A stretch of 19,841 nucleotides of DNA, from NCBI GenBank assembly GCA_964359745.1, contig CAYHTR010000008.1:1-19841 (forward strand), given 5' to 3'. Numbering within the stretch: the stretch's first letter is position 1; each line of letters begins with the position of its first letter. Origin of the DNA: JANLHG01 sp964359745 (GTDB lineage Bacteria; Patescibacteriota; Minisyncoccia; Phycocordibacterales; PALSA-1337). Under the pieces are notes generated by a model. It saw only the letters and a list, made by a program, of their open reading frames with translations. It was not told the DNA's origin and did not search any database. This document shows, one piece after another, positions 5,763-11,652 of this stretch. Position numbers and translations under genes: made by a program.

Positions 5763-6810
5763 CAACCTTTTCTTTGTTTTGAATAATAGAATATTTACCA
5801 TCTTTGCTTTTTAGAAAAAATTTAGGATTTTGCAAATTAACCATAATGGTATTTTCTTTGACATATCGTTCTTTAAGCACTTTTTCAATGATTTCTTCTT
5901 TGTTTAAAGGACCTGTTTTTTCAAGAATTTTTCGGATAACATCTTTAACGACTCCACTCATATAACCCCACTCTGAAAGTGCGTAAAGTCCCCGCCCCAC
6001 AAGAACAAATCGTGGATCTTTTATGAGTTCATTGTGGCAAGTTGCAACATGGGCTTTTTTCTTGAATATTTGTTCAATACTTTTTGCAACTTCTTTGAAG
6101 TGAATTGGTGAGCCGTGTTTTCTAATTACCAAAAAAGCATAATCACGCATACCTTTTGTTTTTATATTTGGAGAAGAAGAAATTCCCCATTCGCCCAAAG
6201 GATTTTTGCCGATGTTTTTCGAAATACCCAACCATCTTCTTACGATTTCTTGATTTTTATATTTTTCAGAGACATCTTTAAGATGTTCTAGGAATGTTGA
6301 AACAATCTCGCTTTCAGGAATGAGATCCTTATCTGTTAAACCAGTATATAATTTTCTTAAAGCTTCATGAACATCTTTCGCAAGTTTTTCATTAACATGC
6401 CATCTGTGACGAAATTCATCATCTTCTTTTTCTCTTTTGAATGCTTCGCCTAACACAAGCAATAAATTTAGATGATTTTGAATATTTTTATCTTTTGATA
6501 GATGATTAAGAAGATCATCTTCCAAAACAATACCTCCTAATGAATGGAGTAGTTGCTCAAGCTCGTCAAAAGAATTTTTTTCTTGTTTATAAATTTCTGA
6601 TTTTCTAATGTTATTTAAAGCGTAATTCTCAATTTGACGAACTCGTTCTCTTGTGATACCATAAATTTTTCCAATAGCTTCAAGAGTCATTCTGCTGGTA
6701 TTTTTTCCAAGACCATAACGACTTGTGATTATTTCTCTAGCACGGTCAGGAAGAACCGATAGAAGTTTCTTTGTTACTTGTTTTGGTTTGAGTTGTAGCT
6801 CTGATGTCAT
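5758..6810 (-). CDS. Sigma-70 region 4 / HARE-HTH fusion transcription factor
   Basis: This 350-residue protein starts with a sigma-70 region 4 module (about 20-72): LPDRAREIITSRYGLGKN, MTLEAIGKIYGITRERVRQIE, a classic -35-binding helix-turn-helix. Regions 2 and 3 are absent, so it cannot act alone as a sigma factor. Residues about 220-290 (RDYAFLVIRKHGSPIHFKEV, then DPRFVLVGRGLYALSEWGY) match a HARE-HTH/RpoE-delta-like winged helix. A second similar unit follows at the C-terminus (VIRKILEKTGPLNKEEI, ending FFLKSKDGKYSI). A role in modulating RNA polymerase at promoters is likely but unproven. A TATAAT at 6828-6833 gives a leader of about 10 nt with a weak AGGA. Confidence 0.85.
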   Translation of the reverse strand: MTSELQLKPKQVTKKLLSVLPDRAREIITSRYGLGKNTSRMTLEAIGKIYGITRERVRQIENYALNNIRKSEIYKQEKNSFDELEQLLHSLGGIVLEDDLLNHLSKDKNIQNHLNLLLVLGEAFKREKEDDEFRHRWHVNEKLAKDVHEALRKLYTGLTDKDLIPESEIVSTFLEHLKDVSEKYKNQEIVRRWLGISKNIGKNPLGEWGISSSPNIKTKGMRDYAFLVIRKHGSPIHFKEVAKSIEQIFKKKAHVATCHNELIKDPRFVLVGRGLYALSEWGYMSGVVKDVIRKILEKTGPLNKEEIIEKVLKERYVKENTIMVNLQNPKFFLKSKDGKYSIIQNKEKVV

Positions 6811-6827
6811 ATCCTATTTGTATCACT

Positions 6828-6833
6828 ATTATA
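6828..6833 (-). promoter_or_regulatory. -10 box of the sigma4-HARE-HTH gene
   Basis: TATAAT on the minus strand, 17 nt before the ATG, gives a short leader ending TAGGATATG. It lies in the gap after leuS and is the likely head promoter of the sigma4-to-2321 run. Confidence 0.5.
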
Positions 6834-6853
6834 ATTTAAAGTCAAATACATGT

Positions 6854-9160
6854 TTATTCTACCACAAAATTAATTAATTTATTTTTCACAAAAATGGTCT
6901 TTTTTACAGTTTTTCCTTCTGTCCACTTGATAATATCCTTATTTTCCAAGGCTTTTTTGACAACTATCGATTCTTCCGTATTTATCTCCATTTCAATCAT
7001 TGCTCTCATTTTACCATTTACTTGAATGACAGTATTTGACTTAACATCTTTCATTTTATCCTCATTATATACTGGCCAAGCCCCAGTATGTATTGATGTT
7101 TTATGTCCAATTTCATACCATAATTCTTCGGTGATATGAGGTGCGAAAGGAGAAAGAATTTTCAAAAATAATTCATATAAATTTTGATTTATTTTTTCAA
7201 ATTTATCCATTTCATTAGCAAGAATCATCATATGCGAAATTGCTGTATTAAAACTCATTGTTTCAATATCATCATTTACTTTTTTAATCGTCTGATGGAC
7301 TTTCTTTTCAAGAGAATTGTCGATTGGAGTATTATTTATTTTATCTTTTAATTTCCAAATTTTTTCTATAAAACGACGAGGGCCGATAATGCTTTCTGTA
7401 CTCCATGAAAACTCTTGTTCAAATGGTGCAGCGAACATTTCATAAACTCTAAGAGTGTCAGCACCATATGTTTCAATGATTTTGTCAGGATTAACAACAT
7501 TTCCTCTGGATTTTGACATTTTTTCTCCATTTTCCGCCAAAATAAATCCATGAGAAGTCCGTTTCTGATAAGGTTCTTTGGTTGGCACTATTCCAATATC
7601 AAATAAAAACTTGTGCCAAAAACGAGAATATAAAAGATGTAGAGTTGTGTGCTCCATTCCACCGTTATACCAGTCAACCGGAGTCCAATATTTAAGTTTT
7701 TCCTTATCTGCCAAAGCGATATCGTTGTCAGGATCCAAATAACGAAGATAATACCAAGAAGAGCCAGCCCAATTTGGCATTGTATCAGTTTCGCGTCTTG
7801 CTCTTTCTCCGCATTTCGGGCATTTAACATTTACCCACGAGTCAATTTTAGAAAGTGGTGATTCTCCCGTATCAGTTGGAGTGTAATTTTCTACTTCTGG
7901 TAAAATCACAGGCAAATCTTTTTCTGGTACTGGAATCCAACCGCATCTATTGCAATTAATCATCGGTATCGGTTCGCCCCAATATCGCTGGCGAGAAAAT
8001 ATCCAATCGCGAAGTTTATAGGTTGTTACTTTTTTCCCTATTGAATTATTTTCTACAAATTTTTCTTTAATCGGTAAATTGTATTTTTTAGCAAATTCAA
8101 AATCTCGTTCATCTTGTGCTGGCACTGCCATAATTGCTCCTGTACCATATGATGCAAGTACATAATCAGCAATCCAAATTGGCAATTCTTCATTATTTGC
8201 CGGATTTATAGCTTTTATTCCCTTCAATTCCACTCCGGTTTTAATTTTGGTATCTGTAGTCCTTTCTATTTCTGTTTTCTTTTTAGTTTGTACGATATAT
8301 CGTACAACTTCTTCTTTATTTTCTATTTTTAATTTTTCAACAAGCTCGTGTTCTGGCGCCAAAACGACATAGGTTGCTCCAAAAAGAGTATCAGCTCGTG
8401 TGGTAAAAACTTTAATGGAGCCAGTCTCCTGTAGGAGCCTGGCTCCTACAACTTTAAACTCTATTTCTGCCCCTTCGCTTTTGCCTATCCAATTTCTTTG
8501 TTGGATTTTTATTCGCTCTAAATAATCGACTGAATCCAAATCATCATAAAGTCGGTCGGCGTATTTTGTAATAGCAAGTATCCATTGTTCTTTTTCTCGC
8601 TTTTCTACTGGTGAACCGCATCGCTCGCAATTTCCATTTATTACTTCTTCATTAGCAAGACCAATTTTATCTTTAGGACAAAAATTTATCATCTTTTTTT
8701 CTTTATAAGCTAAACCTATTTTATAAAGTTNNNNNNNNNNGAAAATCCACTGCGTCCATTTATAATATTTTGGATCAGTAGTATTTATTTCTCGCGACCA
8801 ATCAAATGAAGTACCAAGCATTTTAATTTGTCGCTTAAAATTTTCTGTGTTTTGTTTTGTAACAATAGCAGGATGCACACCTGTTTTTATTGCATAATTT
8901 TCTGTGGGAAGTCCAAAAGCGTCCCAACCGATTGGATAAAGCACATTAAATCCTTGCATGCGGCGTTTTCTAGAAACAATATCCATACCAATATAAGGAC
9001 GAGGGTGGCCCACATGAAGTCCGTCACCAGAAGGATATGGAAATTCTATAAGCCCGTAGAATTTTGGCTTCGACGAGTCATTATCCGCCTTATAAATTTC
9101 ATCTTCTTCCCATTTCTTTTGCCATTTTTCCTCTATTTCTTTATGATTATAGTTTTTCAC
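6854..9160 (-). CDS. leuS: Leucyl-tRNA synthetase, with a scaffold gap
   Basis: This class I synthetase charges tRNA-Leu. It has the HIGH motif as HVGH (49-52), zinc-type clusters (CPKD...CERC at 161-181; CNRC; CPKC at 447-450), the editing-domain motifs VFTTRADT (251-258) and GTGAIMAVPAQDERD (339-353), YKLRDW, and KMSKS (547-551) followed by the anticodon-binding domain. Start is GTG, 13 nt after the preceding gene. Three oddities: ten N at 8731-8740; a palindrome-coded insertion GARLLQETG before the editing threonines; and a direct join from NLPIKEKF to TTYKLRDW, omitting about 40 residues (normally including NSGEF-type sequence). The usual histidine of the AVPAHD motif is glutamine, while the editing aspartate is kept. 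Confidence 0.95.
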   Translation of the reverse strand: MKNYNHKEIEEKWQKKWEEDEIYKADNDSSKPKFYGLIEFPYPSGDGLHVGHPRPYIGMDIVSRKRRMQGFNVLYPIGWDAFGLPTENYAIKTGVHPAIVTKQNTENFKRQIKMLGTSFDWSREINTTDPKYYKWTQWIFXXXXLYKIGLAYKEKKMINFCPKDKIGLANEEVINGNCERCGSPVEKREKEQWILAITKYADRLYDDLDSVDYLERIKIQQRNWIGKSEGAEIEFKVVGARLLQETGSIKVFTTRADTLFGATYVVLAPEHELVEKLKIENKEEVVRYIVQTKKKTEIERTTDTKIKTGVELKGIKAINPANNEELPIWIADYVLASYGTGAIMAVPAQDERDFEFAKKYNLPIKEKFVENNSIGKKVTTYKLRDWIFSRQRYWGEPIPMINCNRCGWIPVPEKDLPVILPEVENYTPTDTGESPLSKIDSWVNVKCPKCGERARRETDTMPNWAGSSWYYLRYLDPDNDIALADKEKLKYWTPVDWYNGGMEHTTLHLLYSRFWHKFLFDIGIVPTKEPYQKRTSHGFILAENGEKMSKSRGNVVNPDKIIETYGADTLRVYEMFAAPFEQEFSWSTESIIGPRRFIEKIWKLKDKINNTPIDNSLEKKVHQTIKKVNDDIETMSFNTAISHMMILANEMDKFEKINQNLYELFLKILSPFAPHITEELWYEIGHKTSIHTGAWPVYNEDKMKDVKSNTVIQVNGKMRAMIEMEINTEESIVVKKALENKDIIKWTEGKTVKKTIFVKNKLINFVVE
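8430..8450. repeat. Palindromic element inside leuS coding sequence
   Basis: TGTAGGAGCC and GGCTCCTACA form 10-bp perfect arms around a single T. A nested alternative pairing, GGAGCCAG (8418-8425) with CTGGCTCC (8439-8446), extends the structured patch to about 33 nt. It is GC-rich in an AT-rich gene and encodes VVGARLLQETGS, an insertion in a variable loop of LeuRS. Confidence 0.8.
8731..8740. other. Assembly gap (10 N) in leuS
   Basis: Ten undetermined bases lie between codons for QWIF and LYKIG. Bacterial LeuRS proteins usually have two residues there, and the codon just after the gap ends in AA. A true gap of about 4 bases would therefore fit better than 10; frame is kept either way. Confidence 0.95.
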
Positions 9161-9173
9161 CTTCTTGTTATTT

Positions 9174-9716
9174 TTATTGATTATCCTTAAACTTTTTTAT
9201 AGCTACCCAAATCAAAATAGCTAGAGCAATTCCTAAAATAATTACTTTTATCAGATTATCAGCTGAAGTCCAATATCGCATTGAAGCAATAATAAATGAT
9301 AAAACTCCCGCCAAAGAAAGCGCGGTGCTAATTAACATATTGCCTTTAAAAAAATTCCCGACAGCTACGCAAATAGCTCCCAAAAGTACTAAAGTAATAA
9401 ATACATTTCTATCATAAACTTTCTGGGCGTCTTCAAAATTATTTCGGCAAGTAAATTGTAAATCACAATAACCTTTCGGTTGTGTTTCTCCAACTTGCAT
9501 TGGCTTACCATAATAATTATCAGTCCACTGTCCGCCTTTATCTACACAAACTTTTTGTGTATCTGGAATAGTAACTACTTGCGAAGTATTGGAACAAAAG
9601 GTCTCATAAACTGGTTGTTTGTAGACCAAAGAAAGAACATAATTAAAAAATAAATTAAGAACAATAACAATACCAATAATAAGAGACCACTTTAAAACTT
9701 TTGATTGTGTTTTCAT
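9174..9716 (-). CDS. Four-helix membrane protein with a cysteine-containing outer loop
   Basis: This 180-residue protein has membrane segments at about 9-30, 106-122, 127-145 and 155-172. Between the first and second lies a loop of about 75 residues with four cysteines (ETFCSNT, KVCVDKG, GYCDLQ, FTCRNN) that could form disulfides outside the membrane. The tail KKFKDNQ is basic. The overall type is familiar from Parcubacteria, but I know of no function. It lies between ychF and leuS, 13 nt before leuS. Its own extended -10 box is 9 nt before the ATG, adjacent to the ychF stop. Confidence 0.8.
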   Translation of the reverse strand: MKTQSKVLKWSLIIGIVIVLNLFFNYVLSLVYKQPVYETFCSNTSQVVTIPDTQKVCVDKGGQWTDNYYGKPMQVGETQPKGYCDLQFTCRNNFEDAQKVYDRNVFITLVLLGAICVAVGNFFKGNMLISTALSLAGVLSFIIASMRYWTSADNLIKVIILGIALAILIWVAIKKFKDNQ

Positions 9717-9725
9717 ATATATACA

Positions 9726-9731
9726 ATTATA
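9726..9731 (-). promoter_or_regulatory. Extended -10 promoter (TGA-TATAAT), near-leaderless
   Basis: TGA then TATAAT ends 9 nt before the ATG of the four-helix membrane protein and sits just after the ychF stop codon. It may also serve leuS. Confidence 0.6.
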
Positions 9732-9736
9732 TCATT

Positions 9737-10807
9737 TTATATCTTAAACTCAATCACATCACCGTCTTTAACAATATATTCCTTGCCTTCAGTGCGAGAT
9801 AATCCTTTTGCAAGTAATTTATCCCATTCTATGACTTCAGCTTTAATAAATTTATCTTTAAAATCAGTGTGAATTGCGGTACCCGCCATTGGCGCAGTCC
9901 ACCCTTTTACAATGGTCCACGCGCGGGTTTCATCTGTTCCAGTTGTGAAATAAGTGATGAGATTTAACATTTTATAACCTTCTTTTATTAAATCGTCTAT
10001 GCCATCATTTTTACCTTCTCTAAACATCATCTTTTCTTCCCCACTCAAATCTTTCAAATCCTCCTCTATTTTTGCGTCAACAATTACAAAATTAGAATTG
10101 CTTTCTTTCATAAATTTCATAAGCTCTTGCCATCGCGGGTCGTCTATTTTTTCGTTGAGATTAGTATTTAATCCAGATTTTTTATTTAAAACATAGAGAA
10201 TGGGTTTTACAGTAAGCAAATTAAGTTGTTTTATAAGAGGTTTTTCAAATTCAGTAAGCGAAACACTTTTTGCTAACTTCCCTTCCGTCAAAACTTTTTC
10301 AATTCGTACCAAAGCATCATTTTCAATGACTGCATTTTTATTTCCTCTTTTTATTTCAGATTTTAAATTAGCAAGTCGTTTGGTAATTGTTTGTAAATCA
10401 GCCAAAATAAGTTCAAGATTTATGACTTCAATATCTTTTATCGGGTTTATTTTTCCTTCAACAACATGAATAATATTGTCATCCTCAAAAATACGCACAA
10501 CTTCGGCAATAGCATCCGTTTCTCTAATATTAGTCAAAAATTGATTACCAAGTCCTTCGCCTTCTGACGCACCCTTTACAAGTCCAGCGATATCAACAAA
10601 CTCCACCGCCGCAGGAATAGTTTTTTCTGACTTGCTAAATTCTGAAAGCTTAGCGAGCCTAGAATCTGGCACAGTAACAACCCCCACCGACGGGTCGATT
10701 GTGGCGAAAGGATAATTAGCCGCAAGGACACTTTTTCGCGTCAAAGCGTTAAATAATGTCGATTTTCCGACATTTGGTAGACCTACGATTCCAATACTTA
10801 AGCTCAT
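9737..10807 (-). CDS. ychF: Redox-regulated ATPase YchF (Obg family)
   Basis: This ribosome-associated P-loop NTPase prefers ATP over GTP and is linked to stress and translation control. The 356-residue protein has the G1 loop GLPNVGKST (9-17), the switch region FATIDPSVG, G3 DIAGLVKGASEG, the coiled-coil insert (about 125-200), and LYVLNKKS where GTPases have NKxD; this loss of NKxD fits the ATP preference. A C-terminal TGS-like domain follows (from about YFTTGTDETRAWTI to DGDVIEFKI). The length is typical. An extended -10-like TGT-TAGAAT ends 9 nt before the start, so the message is probably near-leaderless. Confidence 0.97.
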   Translation of the reverse strand: MSLSIGIVGLPNVGKSTLFNALTRKSVLAANYPFATIDPSVGVVTVPDSRLAKLSEFSKSEKTIPAAVEFVDIAGLVKGASEGEGLGNQFLTNIRETDAIAEVVRIFEDDNIIHVVEGKINPIKDIEVINLELILADLQTITKRLANLKSEIKRGNKNAVIENDALVRIEKVLTEGKLAKSVSLTEFEKPLIKQLNLLTVKPILYVLNKKSGLNTNLNEKIDDPRWQELMKFMKESNSNFVIVDAKIEEDLKDLSGEEKMMFREGKNDGIDDLIKEGYKMLNLITYFTTGTDETRAWTIVKGWTAPMAGTAIHTDFKDKFIKAEVIEWDKLLAKGLSRTEGKEYIVKDGDVIEFKI

Positions 10808-10816
10808 AATAAAAAG

Positions 10817-10822
10817 ATTCTA
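10817..10822 (-). promoter_or_regulatory. Extended -10 promoter of ychF (TGT-TAGAAT)
   Basis: TAGAAT with an upstream TGT ends 9 nt before the ychF ATG. The CTTACAAACTCCAGTTT repeat copy lies about 40 nt further upstream. Confidence 0.55.
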
Positions 10823-10863
10823 ACATACTTTTAAAAAAGAAGGGCTACTATTCTTTATATATT

Positions 10864-10880
10864 CTTACAAACTCCAGTTT
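10864..10880. repeat. Operator-like repeat copy 1 (CTTACAAACTCCAGTTT)
   Basis: A 17-nt exact match to 11202-11218. It contains the symmetric core AAACT-CC-AGTTT. It lies between the end of the winged-helix gene and the ychF promoter. Confidence 0.7.
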
Positions 10881-10889
10881 GTTGGCATA

Positions 10890-11177
10890 TCACAATATGC
10901 TTTTAAATGATTTCAGAAAGCTAGCAAATGTTTTACCGTAAGGCGAGAGTGTATGGATTACGAATTTGCCCTGATATTTTTTGTTAACTAACCCTGCATA
11001 ATGAAGTCGGCGTGTATGTTCACCGATTGTTTTTGGATTAGCATCAAGCGTCTCAATAATTTGATCAAGAGTAATGCTACCTCTCTCCATTATTATTAAT
11101 AATATCTCAATCCGGTGATGGTTGGCCATACCTTTAAGATGACGCTCCATTTGTTTGGCTGTTTTGACTTTTACCAT
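10890..11177 (-). CDS. Winged-helix transcriptional regulator (ArsR-like)
   Basis: This 95-residue single-domain DNA-binding protein begins with the dimer-type helix MERHLKGMANHHRIEILLIIME, followed by the helix-turn-helix SITLDQIIETLDANPKTIGEHTRRLHYAGLV (residues about 34-64; landmarks LDQI, KTIGEHTRRL) and the wing VNKKYQGKFVIHTLSPYGK. The order matches ArsR/MarR-like winged helices. No cysteine metal site is present, so metal sensing is unlikely. Its TATAAT box lies 8 nt before the ATG, and a 22-bp near-palindrome covers the -35 region, suggesting autoregulation. The same 17-nt core occurs again between this gene and ychF. Targets beyond itself are unknown. Confidence 0.85.
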   Translation of the reverse strand: MVKVKTAKQMERHLKGMANHHRIEILLIIMERGSITLDQIIETLDANPKTIGEHTRRLHYAGLVNKKYQGKFVIHTLSPYGKTFASFLKSFKSIL

Positions 11178-11185
11178 ATCTTTTA

Positions 11186-11191
11186 ATTATA
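11186..11191 (-). promoter_or_regulatory. -10 box of the winged-helix gene, leaderless
   Basis: TATAAT on the minus strand, 8 nt before the ATG; the -35 position (about 11209-11214) lies inside the palindromic repeat. Confidence 0.6.
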
Positions 11192-11201
11192 TTCTATTAT
11201 C

Positions 11202-11223
11202 CTTACAAACTCCAGTTTATAAG
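11202..11223. promoter_or_regulatory. Candidate operator: 22-bp near-palindrome
   Basis: The arms CTTAcAAACT and AGTTTaTAAG pair at 9 of 10 positions around a central CC. It covers the -35 region of the winged-helix gene and shares 17 nt exactly with 10864-10880. This is consistent with binding by a dimeric winged-helix regulator, most simply the adjacent one. Confidence 0.55.
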
Positions 11224-11270
11224 TATATTTGCTATTTATTCAAAAAAGTAATAGCTAGTTGCAGAACTGT

Positions 11271-11582
11271 TTAAATTAAAACAAAAGCTAACACGCACAG
11301 GAAAAGAATTGCTGTAATCACCGCGAATGCAACAATTGTTTTTACGAAAAGCGCGCTTCCCTCTTTTTTATCGCCGTCAATATAAAGTTTCAGCGGAGTA
11401 AAAAGAAAACAATACCCCATCATTGCTGCGGAGAGTGTGAATAGCGATATGAAAGCAATCTGGACTATGGGACCGGCTCCATCTACCGACTTCGTAATAT
11501 GTGAGCTGATATTTATAAGCGTTCCTATTGTAGAAATATACGCCACAGCAGCTAGAGCATTTAAAATTGGATTTTTTGTCAT
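11271..11582 (-). CDS. Small three-helix membrane protein
   Basis: This 103-residue protein has three predicted membrane segments (about 7-27, 40-62 and 80-102), with a polar loop YIDGDKKEGSALF between the second and third. No family is recognised. The composition is typical of the many short integral membrane proteins of Parcubacteria. The ATG lies 9 nt after TGT-GATAAT (or 4 nt after an overlapping TATAAT), fitting the leaderless pattern of the window. The gene is divergent from the large SUMF1/hydrolase gene, with a 70-nt gap. Confidence 0.7.
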   Translation of the reverse strand: MTKNPILNALAAVAYISTIGTLINISSHITKSVDGAGPIVQIAFISLFTLSAAMMGYCFLFTPLKLYIDGDKKEGSALFVKTIVAFAVITAILFLCVLAFVLI

Positions 11583-11591
11583 ATTAATTAT

Positions 11592-11597
11592 ATTATC
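11592..11597 (-). promoter_or_regulatory. Extended -10-like box (TGT-GATAAT)
   Basis: GATAAT with an upstream TGT ends 9 nt before the ATG of the small three-helix protein. An overlapping TATAAT at 11587-11592 is an alternative. Confidence 0.45.
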
Positions 11598-11652
11598 ACA
11601 TTTAGAGATAGAAGCGACAAAAACAAAAACATTGAAAACAAAATAATCTGTT

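Noticed and set aside
5749..6833. Shared TATAATAGTGA sequence upstream of two genes as a specific regulatory motif
   Set aside because: Only two copies, short and AT-rich; explained by the common -10 box plus chance.
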